In this document: piece by piece, positions 20,336 through 31,922 of the stretch
Layout: each line of letters starts with the position of its first letter
How positions within the stretch are numbered: the first letter of the stretch is position 1
DNA from: Micropterix aruncella
Lineage: Eukaryota > Arthropoda > Insecta > Lepidoptera > Micropterigidae
Direction of reading: 5' to 3'
Length of the DNA: 64,000 nt
Assembly (NCBI GenBank): GCA_944548615.1
Contig: OX155967.1
Location: 248,001-312,000 of the forward strand
The notes under the pieces: model-generated
Told to the model about the DNA's origin: nothing
The model's input: the letters and a program-made list of their open reading frames with translations, nothing else
The model's database searches: none
Made by a program: the position numbers and the translations under genes

Positions 20336-22841
20336 TCTATCATTATCTTATTTTAGTTTCACACATATATATTTTTATACCTAACGATGAAAAAATGATA
20401 GTGGTTGTAAAAAGTCTGTTGGCTAAAAATGTACTGTATTATCTTTGGTAGGTATATTATGTAATTGTTTTGTATACCTAACAATAAAAATAGGTTTCCT
20501 CTTGATTTGCTTACTGATTCTTCTCAGAGTGGCCATTTTCGAATCAGTTGTAAGTCATAACAAAAAAAATAATGTTTGATTTGTGGGAAAATCGTGTTTT
20601 ATTTCTTCGTATGATTTTTTGGTAAATATTTTTTTTTTGTATTTTTGTAACAAAAATTTTTTTTTATATAAAGTTTATACGTAAAATAATGAAAGAATTT
20701 ATATTCTGCAAAGATTGCATAACAAATTATGTTATTACAACCACTGCAAATTTTATCGATATTATCAAATGTGTTCGCACATCATTAGCGGCTTTCAACT
20801 TTTTGTATGGGAATTATTGCAACCTTCCAGTATTATTTATTATTATTTTTACTATGAAACGTGACTGTTTAGAGTATAATAATTACTTATTGGACATATA
20901 ACAAGCGCCAATATTTTAATAAATTTCAAAAACTAGTAAAGACTTCGGAATTATGACAGTTCAAAAATAGTACCGCTTTTTTGAGGACAGATTTGAAACA
21001 TATTTAGTTTTCTATATCTATAAAACAAACTGGAGGTTTTTGTTCGATTTATAGCATAGTATGATATAGTAGTCGACTGATTTCAACACAATTTCAAATA
21101 AAAAGAGCCTCTTATCATTCATAAATAAAACATACATAAAAAAAAATACTCGATAATTCATCAAAATTTTTCGTGGTTTTCATGAGCTAATATCTAAATA
21201 TTTTTGTATGCTAATAAGTAAAACGAAATAATAGTTTTGATAAAGAATATAATACAGATGACGTAAGTATTTACAATTTCTAATAGACTTCCGTATTTTC
21301 CCGTAACACAATTATACGGCAGAAATGGCGAGTTTTTTTCACTTCTTTGACGTTCTCATATTTATTCATAATTATCTAATTGTTTTACAAAATGATATTT
21401 CAATATTCTATATTCGAAATTTCAATGCAATCATTGTGCAGTTGTTCTTTTTATGATTGGTGTAGTAGTTTCGTAGTTATAGTACTTTAAGTCGAGCGCC
21501 GTCGATGTCGCCGAAAATCCTGCAAAAGTGACAGATGCATCCATGAAAATACCCATTTACTCCAAAGGTTAATATAGGATATTTCATATTACATAGTAAA
21601 CTCCAAAATTATTTCTAATGAAATTATAATTTCTTTACATAAAATTAAAACTTCAATTTCCCACCCTAACCCTCCCCTTCGAATTTATAATAACGAATAT
21701 CGATTGAAATACCAAATATATATAATTTCAAAATAAATATTATCATATGTTCAAAATTAAATAAATTTATTTTTTTTTAAAGAAAAAAAAGGACTGCAAT
21801 TTCCTTTAATACATTTAAAATCGGAAATACTTAAATAAAATATAGAAATTTTATAAAATACCTGTACCAAATATTTAGCCCACCCAAGCCCACCCTAATA
21901 TAAAAAAAACATTAAAAGTTTCTTTTTCTAAAATAAAAACTTGTCAATCCATATCAAACAAAATAAAATAACATCATAACAAAGGTGCATAGATAAAGAA
22001 ATTTATTTCAGCTTTCGTCAAAGGGAAGGAGAATAATTAAATTGTCTTATCTTTATATTACCTCAAGTTTCAGCCCAGGAGTAAGTAAAAGCCATAGGTA
22101 CCATAACATAATACGACCTTTCTTCGAATATTCTGTGCAAAGGTTTTATTTCAGGCGACACATCACAGCATCATAACTTCGAAACATCATATCTCAGCTG
22201 AAAAACATCATTAATAATCATTTTTGGAACGGTTACCATTTTACATCGCAAAAACAATAAAATAAACATTTAGTACGGCACAGGATGTCCAAAAAATACT
22301 TTCGCAAGAACTTGCAAAAATTCAAACTTTTAATTATTTTTCTTTCTTTTGTCGTTTCTATCAACATACACACACTCACACCAACACATAATCTACAATT
22401 AAAAAAAATACATCTTCATGACAACAGGGTGTTCAAAAAATAATAATAATAATAATACTTTGCTCTTTGTAAATTTAATTTATAAACTTCACATCAGTTC
22501 ATCTCAACACATCCCATATGTCAACACTTTGATCACAACAATCAGTTTATACTCACATACATACAGTATGTTTAAAAAAAACTTTTTTTTTAATTTCATT
22601 TTATTATTATCTTAATTCACTACTCTTTACAAATGTATAGTCATCTAGTACATCTCTTCACGCATAGACACTAACATAAGAACATTAAGCTCAACACTAT
22701 AACACACTACAACAATTAAGAAACAATTACAGAACACTTAGAAATTTCTGACAAATACATTTAAAACTTCAAAAATAAAAAGGATCATTACATCTCAAGG
22801 ATCTAAAATAAATCATTGTCTCCGATTTTGAGAGTGACATC
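20336..22841. other. AT-rich noncoding region with a MITE relative
   Basis: No convincing gene; apparent short frames are AT-rich noise. About 21180-21568 is homologous to the right part of the MITE at 47067-48118 and ends ...CCAAAGG|TTAA (21569-21572). The last 700 bp, rich in CA and ending at the gag ATG (22842), probably include the 5' leader and perhaps the LTR of gypsy-2, but no LTR boundary could be fixed. Confidence 0.45.
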
Positions 22842-23302
22842 ATGGCACTAAGGAAAACAAGGTCCGCAACTAAAAAACGCCAACAATCGCCTGACAAGAT
22901 CATCAAAGAAAATCCCATTCACAAAACTCCAGTTCATCTGAAAAAACAACAAACCGGAGAGTTCAATGCAGTAAACATGTCAGGACGTGAAGACTCGATA
23001 ACCAAAAAAAAATCGAACGACACTTCAAGGATCATCGAAGCATACGATATCGAAAATGAGGAAGAATCAGACAAGAGGAACAGAGGGAAATCTTAGGATA
23101 CCGCATCAGCGTCAGATATTTTCCAATTCACTGACATTGGAAAACATAGAACATTCCCCAGCATATACAAATGGAACCTGAAATACGACGGATCCACTCT
23201 CATCCTGGACTTCATCGATATAGTAGAGGATAAGGTGCAAGCTAGAGGAGTAAACGAAATGGAGCTCATCCAAGGTTTTACGGACCTACTAGAAGGATCA
23301 TC
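22842..23302 (+). pseudogene. Ty3/gypsy gag, 5' part (gypsy-2)
   Basis: It starts MALRKTRSATKKRQQSPDK. A nonsense TAG (23094-23096) is followed in the same frame by a retrotransposon gag segment (KWNLKYDGSTLILDFIDIVEDK ... MELIQGFTDLLEGS). The gag is then interrupted at 23303 by RLE-B and resumes near 24539 (RNNIENPKGDVN, then, in another frame, YQKRLENQMRNTKQ). Confidence 0.65.
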
Positions 23303-24538
23303 AGTGCCATTCGAGCCCTACCCAACACATCGCTATCAGATAAAATGGAATCAAGACTCGACTTCTACAAATCATTCCAAGTTGGTATCCGCACTAATAG
23401 AGCTGGACTGGGTATGGAAACAGCTAAGTCTGACAAAGAAGTACTGAAAGATTTTGCCCAGGAGGACATGGAGCAAGGTTTCAAACTGCACACCTTGAAC
23501 ATAGAAATGCAGAATGACTGGTTGACTGTGGGTGACTTCTGCATCCCCCCTGCATTGAAGTGGAAATCCCTAATATACAACTGGTCCCCTGAACTGCTTA
23601 AGTTCTACCTAAATGCGTTCCAACTTACTCTGCCTGACCCGAGTAACCTAGTTCGATGGGGGAAATCTACAAATAAAGTATGCCCGACGTGTAAGGAGTT
23701 CATAGGCACTGCCAAACATTTGCTATGTAGTTGCAAAATACTGCTTGACCGAGGCCATTATTCCTATCGCCATGATAAAGTCCTCCAAATCATCAGAGAG
23801 GCTATCAGCCTATCTATTGCACGGACCAGAAAAGGGCAAACGAGCAATGGCTTCAAGAAGGTCAACTTTGTAAAACCCGGAGCGAATAAGCTGCCTAAAG
23901 ATAGGACTAAACCGTCCTCAATTTTGGGAGCAGCAAAGGACTGGCAATTGCTGATGGACACACATGAGAAGCATTACCAAATGCCTTCAGAAATCTGTAC
24001 CACAGCTTACAGACCGGATATTCTCATATTCTCAATGACGACAAAGCATGTTGTACTTGTCGAACTTACAGTCTCATGGGAAAGCAACATACCGAAGGAC
24101 CACAACTTCAAAGTAAACAAGTACTGCAATTTAGTAGACCGGATAGTGAGAAACGGATTTAAGACTGATCTCTTCGCCGTGGATGTCGGAGCAAGAGGAC
24201 TACCGGCGAAGTCACTCTACAGCCTCTTCAAGAATTTAGGCCTGCCAAGAGCGGCGCTGAGCTCATACATGGAGAGAGCCTCGAAAGCGGCACTGGAGGC
24301 ATCCTACAGAATATGAATAGGTAGAGAGAGGGAGGTCGAGGGCGGGACTGGTGGTTCTCCGCGTCCTAGTCATCGCAGACTAGCTGATGAGGGCTTGTAG
24401 CGAGCCGAAACGTCACGCGCGCTGGAGAACTGCAGAGCGGCCGCTCACTAGTCCCACCTCGTCCGACACCCTCCTTTATTGCCAATGGGCCCAGATATGT
24501 TCGGTGAAGCCATTGAAAGCTGAGTTCAACACCTTCCT
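23303..24538 (+). mobile_element. RLE-B non-LTR element, 5'-truncated, inserted in gypsy-2 gag
   Basis: Homology with the long RLE-B copy on minus at 61363-63692 starts at AGTGCCATTCGAG and ends at ...AACACCTTCCT. The coding part (to 24316) has the knuckle CPTCKEFIGTAKHLLCSC, YSYRHDKVL, and the RLE motif YRPDILIF ... LVELTVSWES (family Pro changed to Ser) and KVNKYC. Ahead of the family stop, a Trp codon has become TGA (24314-24316). The 3' UTR follows after a hammerhead motif. Confidence 0.85.
24354..24430 (+). ncRNA. Hammerhead ribozyme candidate (RLE-B 3' end, copy 1)
   Basis: Core CTGATGA (24384-24390) and GAAA (24407-24410) are in register. Stem I is CTAGTC (24366-24371) with GACTAG (24378-24383), closed by a 6-nt loop. 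Stem II is GGCT/AGCC (24392-24395/24403-24406), or alternatively starts from G24391 with a bulge. Stem III is GCGT (24361-24364) with ACGT (24410-24413), one G.U pair. C24365 sits at the cleavage position, so cutting would fall between 24365 and 24366. An outer GTTCTCC/GGAGAAC pairing (24354-24360/24424-24430) extends the structure. In the uninterrupted copy the pol stop codon lies inside the stem II loop. Confidence 0.7.
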
Positions 24539-26460
24539 TATGGTTTCGCAGCATCAGACAGTACGTAACAACATAGAAAACCCTAAAGGCGACGTTAATA
24601 AATAAATATGAGTCACTCAATTACCAAAAGAGGCTCGAAAATCAAATGCGTAACACAAAACAAATCGCAGGAGAAACTATGCACGACTTTGTTACGCGCA
24701 TAGACACCATGAACACTAGACTGTCACCAAGACTACGAGATGCCACAATACTGGAGATAGTAAAACTGAACGTCCTTCCATTATACTATACTCTGCTGGA
24801 AACTACCAGATTGGACGATGTGGGAACATTGCTGGACTTGGCGAAAAATTTCGAACAATACGCGCTAGCCCCAGCACCAACTGCGACAAGCAGCATCCAG
24901 CATCGTCAATCCTCGCTTCCAAGATCGCAAAACAAAATCTCGATGGCAGCCATAGACGAGCAGTACGTATGCGCTAATAACAGTCAAGAAGAAATAGTTG
25001 CGATTCCGCACAACGACAGAGTCGGACCTCGCCACGACATACCGCCGCTACTCCACAGAAAATTCAACTACAGAAAACCCCCATTCGACAGACGTCAGCA
25101 AAACTTCGAGAAACACCACCAGAGACCATCACCTCAGGCATTATTATGCAAGAAATGGGAAAATCATGGGCACACGTTCAAAGAATGCCAGAAGTACCCG
25201 AATCCTATGTGCTTTAATTGCAAATTGCAACACATTCTAGCAATCTTGCGTAAGATGCAACGGGACACAACATATGCAGCAACAAAACCAGCCAAAAAAC
25301 GGGAACACCCACGGATACAGGCATTAGACGGGGCCATAACCGTGGAAAATTATACATTGTCAGCTAAACCACAATATAACGATACCCTTCCTGACGCAAA
25401 TATCAACATAATGGGAAAATCATACGAAGGACTGGTGGATACCGGCTGTGCAGTCTGCATATTGGGCGACGAAGTGCATAAACGTTACACGTCACTGGGA
25501 CAAAACATCAAAAAATCGGAAAACCGCATAGCAACGGCTGACGGAACACCGCAAGGAATCCTCGGATACCTAACTCTACCAGTGGAATACAGAGGAAAAT
25601 CGAAAGAAATAAATTTCCTCGTTTGCCCTACGATTAAAAAGGACGTAATTTTGGGGATCGAGTTCATCAGAAAATTCGACGTTAAAATCTCAATCGGAAA
25701 AAACCTCAACATTCAAGTGGCACAGATAAACAACACCACAAGCCAACAAATCGTGGACATAGAAGATCTTACGCCGGAACAACTGCGACGATTAGAACAC
25801 GTCAAGAAACTGTACGAAGACATTTTCTTCGAGAAACAAGGCCTAGGGAAAACACACCTATTGGAGCACAAAATTATCACCACTGGCAACCCCATCTGCC
25901 AAAAACCGTACCAATTATCGCCAGTAAAGGATAAATTAATAAAAGATGAGATTGACGAAATGCTGAAATTAGGAGTGATCACACCAATTAAATCCCCATG
26001 GTGCAACCCGATACTTGTCGTAACAAAGAAAGATGGCAGCCCAAGGGTATGTCTAGATTCGAGGAAATTGAACGAGATAACCGTAAAAAACCACTACCCG
26101 ATGGCATCATCGCAAAGAATTTTGGACAATTTAGGGAACGCACGCTACTTACCGTCAATTGATTTATCGAAAGCCTTCTGGCAAATTCCGCTAGAAAAAT
26201 CGTTGATTTACAAAACTGCATTTGCGATACCGGGAAAAGGCATGTTCGCCTTTGTACGCATGGCTTTTGGCGTCTGTAACGCATCTTCGGACCTCTCGGC
26301 ACTCATGGACCAGATCTTCGGACCTGAGTACGGAAATAAAGTATTCGCATACGCCGATGACCTCATAATTGCCTCAACAACGTACGACGAGCATATCGAC
26401 ACCCTATTACGGGTGAGGGAAAACTTAAAAGAAGCAGGCCTGACTGTAAACCTCAAAAAA
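24539..26460 (+). pseudogene. Ty3/gypsy gag C-terminus, protease and RT (gypsy-2)
   Basis: The frame from ATG 24646 encodes the gag C-terminal part (QIAGETMHDFVTRIDTMN), a damaged zinc knuckle (CKKWENHGHTFKEC, second Cys replaced by Trp; then CFNCK), a retropepsin with YEGLVDTGCAVCILG (DTG active site), and an RT with KDGSPRVCLDSRKLN, YLPSIDLSKAFWQI and the catalytic YADD (FAYADDLIIAS). It ends at a frame break at 26461; the RT thumb continues in another frame. Gag and pol are in one frame here, as in many insect Ty3/gypsy elements. Confidence 0.85.
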
Positions 26461-27700
26461 TGAGAATTTTGCAGGCCAGAATTAATATATCTCGGCTATA
26501 TTGTCGACAGACAAGGCTTGAGGACAGATCCAGGAAAAATAGCCTGCATCACGAATTTCCCGAGACCGGATCGAGTAAAACAAGTGAGGAGTTTCCTCGG
26601 TTTAACCGGATATTACCGCCGGTTCGTGAAGGATTACTCGAAAATAGCCGCACCACTGTGCATATTAACCGGTGGAAAGATAGGAGTAAAAACAACACGG
26701 ACAGAAGAGGCGGAAGAATCATTCATCATGCTAAAACAAGCTCTGACTACAGCCCCGATTCTGAAATGTCCCGATTTTAGCAAGGAATTCACAATAAACT
26801 GCGACGCAAGCGACATCGCCATAGGCGCGGCGTTAACTCAGTACGATGAAAAGGAAAAAATGGACTTACCCATATCGTATTTCTCGCAAATCCTCAACTC
26901 TGCGGAAAGACATTACTCGGTGAGCGAAAGAGAAATGCTGGCCGTCTTAAGGGCCGTTGTCCATTACAAAACGTATATATAAGCCACCAGATTTAAGGTA
27001 GTGACTGATCATAGCAGTTTGAAATGGCTCACAAAGCTGGAAAATCCCACAGGCAGACTGGCAAGGTGGAGCACATTGTTGTCACAATTTGATATGGAGA
27101 TCATTCATCGGAAAGGTAGCCTGAACGTGGTAGCAGACGCGATTTCCAGGATCCCATGCATGGCTCTATCAACAACATCCAGCGAAGACGAATGGTACAA
27201 TCGTACGTACGAGTCGGTACAAAACGATCCATATGCAGCACCGGAATATAAGATAGAGAACGATCAATTGTACAAATATCACGCTCCCAAGAGAGGCGAG
27301 AAACTGTTAAATCCATGGAGAATCGTTCCGAAGCTCGCAGACAGAAAAAACGCGATAAAGGAAATACACGAGGGAGAGTTCGCTGTTCATTTCGGCATAT
27401 TCAAGACTCTAAGGAAGCTGCAATCGTACTATTATTGGCCAGGAATGCAAAAACAGGTGAAATCCTACATAAAAAGCTGTGACACTTGTAAGGCCTATAA
27501 AATTCGAACAGGGCCAGCCCAGGGTCTGATGGTCACTCCAAAATCAGTGAAGACACCGATGCATACCATCAGCATCGACTTTATAGGGCCCGTTCCGAGA
27601 TCAATGAGTGGATTTACATACATACTTTCCGTGGTCGATGTATTCACTAAATTTTGCTGGCCTTTAAGAAAAGCCACATCGGCCAGGTACAATTTAAGAA
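26461..27700 (+). pseudogene. Ty3/gypsy RT thumb, RNase H and integrase N-terminus (gypsy-2)
   Basis: After the frameshift: VRSFLGLTGYYRRFVKDYS, RNase H (INCDASDIAIGA, EREMLAVLRAV), a nonsense TAA at about 26980, VTDHSSLKWL and VADAISRIP, then the integrase zinc module (HEGEFAVHFGIFKT ... CDTCKAYK) and the start of the rve core (ISIDFIGPVP, first Asp). The sequence is lost from about 27700, so the second Asp and Glu are absent. The element ends about 390 bp before the viral glycoprotein start; no LTR is recognisable between them. Confidence 0.85.
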
Positions 27701-27995
27701 GGAAAAACATCCAATAATTCACATAAAATCAAAATCTCCTAATAATTCACATAAAATCAAAATTCCACATATAAAACATTACAATCAATTGATAAAATTT
27801 TAAATCATTGCAATGACATTTTACAAGTAAAATCAAAGGTCGTAGCGCATCTCGTTAACGGACCAAATTCATTCCCGTTTTATAATTCATAAATTGTTAT
27901 ATTACAACAGTTCAGAGGACGCACACGCACTTCCTGCGAATACATTATTAAAGTCACTAAATATCATTAATAAAGAAAGGAAAAAGCTTCAATAT
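27701..27995. other. AT-rich spacer with a 27-bp direct repeat
   Basis: AATAATTCACATAAAATCAA occurs twice in tandem around 27711-27763. No coding sequence. Confidence 0.6.
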
Positions 27996-28060
27996 GTACA
28001 AAGTGAGATAGAATATAAATATATACATCGCATATATTTATATTCTATCTCACTTTGTAC
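27996..28060. repeat. Perfect 29-bp inverted repeat upstream of the glycoprotein gene
   Basis: 27996-28024 (GTACAAAGTGAGATAGAATA...) is the exact reverse complement of 28032-28060, with a 7-nt loop (ACATCGC). The right arm ends 30 nt before the glycoprotein ATG (28091). It contains a TATAAATA word at 28014-28021 that could serve as a core promoter, with a TCACTTT initiator-like site near 28050; this regulatory reading is tentative. Confidence 0.9.
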
Positions 28061-28090
28061 GAAGCAAGTTTCGCTCCTGTCAGTCAAAAC

Positions 28091-30073
28091 ATGAGGCTCA
28101 TCCCCAAGATGACGCTGTCAACGTTTCTGGTCAGCACGTGTCTTGTTTTGGCGGTGCGGGCAAAGACAACGACGGCCTCGCTCATAGGATATGACTGTAT
28201 CCACGAGGCCTCAAATGTCACTGCTATCTCATTATCGGAAGTTGCGGAATGCAAGCCTGTTGTCACACATCTGTCTCCGGAATCCGTCTACGTCCAGCTT
28301 CTCCAGCAGAAATTGTACGACCATGTCCGCGTCATCTCGTGTTTGGTTGAGCGCTCATCGATGATAACTCACTGCGGAATGCATTCGCACGCAACAATTG
28401 CCAACCATGGTCTGTCGATACTAGATCTCGTTCGAATAAGCAGAGACGAGTGTGACGCTATCGTTAGGCTCGGTATATACACTACAGACACCGGGGTAAC
28501 AATACGAGATCTTGCTGTCAACTCCTCCAGGTCAGTTCCTGTAACAGACGTGGGTCAGGTCTCTACTGCTGAAGGGACGTGCAAGGGGGCTTCCTATGTT
28601 TCAAGTGGCATCACTTATACAGACGTTGTGGTCACTAGTTCTTACCATATCACAGTGAAGGAGTCATACGCGGCGCTGGATTTGGAATCCCAGAAGATTC
28701 AGCTAGCATCCTCCTATACCTTTCCTCTCAGCACCGGGGAGGGAGTTGATCCAGAGTTAGGATATTCGTATTGGTCCTCCCGCTTGTCCGATGAGAGGTG
28801 CGGACATCATTCACATATGCCGCTTTATGATGGCATAGCGAGCGTATACGAGTCTTTGTCAGGAGAGAAGGCAATTGTAATAAACGCCACCTCGCATGCA
28901 ATGGCAGTCGGACTGAAAAGAGAGACCCTCATTTGTAACCATCATGGATATGAGACCGACCACCCGAGGCTCTCTCTAGTTGTGAGCCATACCAATATAT
29001 TCTCCTCGCGCGGAGCGCCCGTTAGCACAGACAATATTGACCTCTTCTTATACACTAACTCGAAATTTGTCTATATGGAGAGACATTTCCAAGGGCAGTT
29101 AGAAGACATGTACAATCTGTTGCAAGTGAAATTATGCAAGCAGCATCATCAAACGCTGAGTCAACTGATATCTTTGGCCTACGTATCACCCGAAGAATTT
29201 GCCTGGGCCTACACCCATGAACCTGGAGTAACTGCCGTTCTGAGAGGGGAATCCATTCACCTCATCCGTTGTGAACCGGTTATTACGCAGCTTCAGACAA
29301 CCAGCAAGTGTTTCCAGGAGCTTGTTGTCTCGTACAGGAACCAAACCAGGTTCCTGAAGCCTCGCACAAGGATTTTAGCCGAGATAGGAACGGAGGTAGA
29401 CTGCAACCCGCTGGCTCCTGTCATGTATAAGATCAATGAAGAGTGGATCCAGATGGGCCCTCACCCGACAAGGACGGCAGCCCCGGTGGTGCTAACGCCC
29501 GATCCGACAGGGCTGCAATGGAAATACTCCAAGATGACCAATCTGATGACATCCGGTTTATATTCAGCCGTGGAAGTAGAAAGTTACCAGCGGAAGCTCA
29601 TGTTTCCGTTGGAGAAGCCTGCTGTCGAGAACATTGTAACGTCCGTATTGAGGGGCCGAGACGTGGATCATCAATCTATTAGTCTGCAGTCCCTTCTCAC
29701 GGCTGACTCTATGGAGAACATACACACGTCTCTGTTCAAGAGGATGTATGGTTACTACTGGTCTTTTTCGGTGCAGCTCGCAGGTTTCTCCGGACTCATC
29801 TTCATTGTTATGACTATCAAGTTTATCTGCAATACAATCATTAACGGAACTATGCTCTATAAGACGTTTGGGCTCAGTGTTAAACTTGTGAGCGCAGTCT
29901 GGGGAACAATAGCGAAGCACATTCTCTATCTGGATAAGTCGAACAGCACAGGTTGTGAGGAACCGACGGAAGTAAGAGTTGAGTCGCAGACAACTCCCGA
30001 GAGCTCTGCCGACGACACAACGAGTGATCCAAGAGCATCGGTGAAGTACAATCCTCTCTACCCGCGCGTGTAG
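28091..30073 (+). CDS. Endogenous viral membrane glycoprotein (chuvirus-type G), full-length copy 1
   Basis: 660 aa from ATG 28091; the frame also extends upstream to 28055 without ATG. Residues 1-24 (MRLIPKMTLSTFLVSTCLVL...) form a signal peptide. The Cys-rich ectodomain begins GYDCIHEASNVTAISL and includes LIRCEPVITQL, FLKPRTRILAEIG and VMYKINEEW, a pattern I associate with jingchuviral (chuvirus) glycoproteins and their copies in arthropod genomes. A hydrophobic segment at about residues 560-580 (LAGFSGLIFIVMTIKF) is the membrane anchor, followed by a cytoplasmic tail of about 80 aa. Length fits a complete viral G, a type I membrane protein that mediates cell entry. No N or L gene is nearby. 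The family is assigned by eye; an env of retroelement origin is possible. No stop or frameshift is present. Confidence 0.65.
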   Translation: MRLIPKMTLSTFLVSTCLVLAVRAKTTTASLIGYDCIHEASNVTAISLSEVAECKPVVTHLSPESVYVQLLQQKLYDHVRVISCLVERSSMITHCGMHSHATIANHGLSILDLVRISRDECDAIVRLGIYTTDTGVTIRDLAVNSSRSVPVTDVGQVSTAEGTCKGASYVSSGITYTDVVVTSSYHITVKESYAALDLESQKIQLASSYTFPLSTGEGVDPELGYSYWSSRLSDERCGHHSHMPLYDGIASVYESLSGEKAIVINATSHAMAVGLKRETLICNHHGYETDHPRLSLVVSHTNIFSSRGAPVSTDNIDLFLYTNSKFVYMERHFQGQLEDMYNLLQVKLCKQHHQTLSQLISLAYVSPEEFAWAYTHEPGVTAVLRGESIHLIRCEPVITQLQTTSKCFQELVVSYRNQTRFLKPRTRILAEIGTEVDCNPLAPVMYKINEEWIQMGPHPTRTAAPVVLTPDPTGLQWKYSKMTNLMTSGLYSAVEVESYQRKLMFPLEKPAVENIVTSVLRGRDVDHQSISLQSLLTADSMENIHTSLFKRMYGYYWSFSVQLAGFSGLIFIVMTIKFICNTIINGTMLYKTFGLSVKLVSAVWGTIAKHILYLDKSNSTGCEEPTEVRVESQTTPESSADDTTSDPRASVKYNPLYPRV

Positions 30074-30117
30074 ACGTTCGTCCTTTCTCCTGCATATAAT
30101 CACTAAGTAGGTCATTA

Positions 30118-31878
30118 TTGTACGACCATGTCCGCGTCATCTCGTGTTTGGTTGAGCGCTCATCGATGATAACTCACTGCGGAATGCACTCGCACGCAAC
30201 AATTGCCAACCATGGTCTGTCGATACTAGATCTCGTTCGAATAAGCAGAGACGAGTGTGACGCTATCGTTAGGCTCGGTATATACACTACAGACACCGGG
30301 GTAACAATACGAGATCTTGCTGTCAACTCCTCCAGGTCAGTTCCTGTAACAGACGTGGGTCAGGTCTCTACTGCTGAAGGGACGTGCAAGGGGGCTTCCT
30401 ATGTTTCAAGTGGCATCACTTATACAGACGTTGTGGTCACTAGTTCTTACCATATCACAGTGAAGGAGTCATACGCGGCGCTGGATTTGGAATCCCAGAA
30501 GATTCAGCTAGCATCCTCCTATACCTTTCCTCTCAGCACCGGGAAGGGAGTTGATCCGGAGTTAGGATATTCGTATTGGTCCTCCCGCTTGTCCGATGAG
30601 AGGTGCGGACATCATTCACATATGCCGCTTTATGATGGCATAGCGAGCGTATACGAGTCTTTGTCAGGAGAGAAGACAATTGTAATAAACGCCACCTCGC
30701 ATGCAATGGCAGTCGGACTGAAAAGAGAGACCCTCATTTGTAACCATCATGGATATGAGACCGACCACCCGAGGCTCTCTCTAGTTGTGAGCCATACCAA
30801 TATATTCTCCTCGCGCGGAGCGCCCGTTAGCACAGACAATATTGACCTCTTCTTATACACTAACTCGAAATTTGTCTATATGGAGAGACATTTCCAAGGG
30901 CAGTTAGAAGACATGTACAATCTGTTGCAAGTGAAATTATGCAAGCAGCATCATCAAACGCTGAGTCAACTGATATCTTTGGCCTACGTATCACCCGAAG
31001 AATTTGCCTGGGCCTACACCCATGAACCTGGAGTAACTGCCGTTCTGAGAGGGGAATCCATTCACCTCATCCGTTGTGAACCGGTTATTACGCAGCTTCA
31101 GACAACCAGCAAGTGTTTCCAGGAGCTTGTTGTCTCGTACAGGAACCAAACCAGGTTCCTGAAGCCTCGCACAAGGATTTTAGCCGAGATAGGAACGGAG
31201 GTAGACTGCAACCCGCTGGCTCCTGTCATGTATAAGATCAATGAAGAGTGGATCCAGATGGGCCCTCACCCGACAAGGACGGCAGCCCCGGTGGTGCTGA
31301 CGCCCGATCCGACAGGGCTGCAATGGAAATACTCCAAGATGACCAATCTGATGACATCCGGTTTATATTCAGCCGTGGAAGTAGAAAGTTACCAGCGGAA
31401 GCTCATGTTTCCGTTGGAGAAGCCTGCTGTCGAGAACATTGTAACGTCCGTATTGAGGGGCCGAGACGTGGATCATCAATCTATTAGTCTGCAGTCCCTT
31501 CTCACGGCTGACTCTATGGAGAACATACACACGTCTCTGTTCAAGAGGATGTATGGTTACTACTGGTCTTTTTCGGTGCAGCTCGCAGGTTTCTCCGGAC
31601 TCATCTTCATTGTTATGACTATCAAGTTTATCTGCAATACAATCATTAACGGAACTATGCTCTATAAGACGTTTGGGCTCAGTGTTAAACTTGTGAGCGC
31701 AGTCTGGGGAACAATAGCGAAGCACATTCTCTATCTGGATAAGTCGAACAGCACAGGTTGTGAGGAACCGACGGAAGTAAGAGTTGAGTCGCAGACAACT
31801 CCCGAGAGCTCTGCCGACGACACAACGAGTGATCCAAGAGCATCGGTGAAGTACAATCCTCTCTACCCGCGCGTGTAG
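30118..31878 (+). pseudogene. Viral glycoprotein, N-terminally truncated copy 2
   Basis: An open frame of 586 codons begins at residue 75 of the full protein (TTG, no ATG) and lacks signal peptide and the first ectodomain cysteines. The first in-frame Met is 16 codons in. It carries the 'B' variant set: CAC (30189), Lys in STGKGVD, Thr in GEKTIV. Anchor and tail are intact. It is in a different frame from copy 1, because 1,805 is not a multiple of three. Confidence 0.9.
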
Positions 31879-31922
31879 ACGTTCGTCCTTTCTCCTGCAT
31901 ATAATCACTAAGTAGGTCATTA

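Noticed and set aside
24539..30073. Gypsy-2 and the glycoprotein as one env-bearing retrovirus-like element
   Set aside because: Order (pol then env) is suggestive, but integrase is truncated about 390 bp before the start codon, no LTR follows the array, and pol is decayed whereas the glycoprotein is pristine. The ages do not match.
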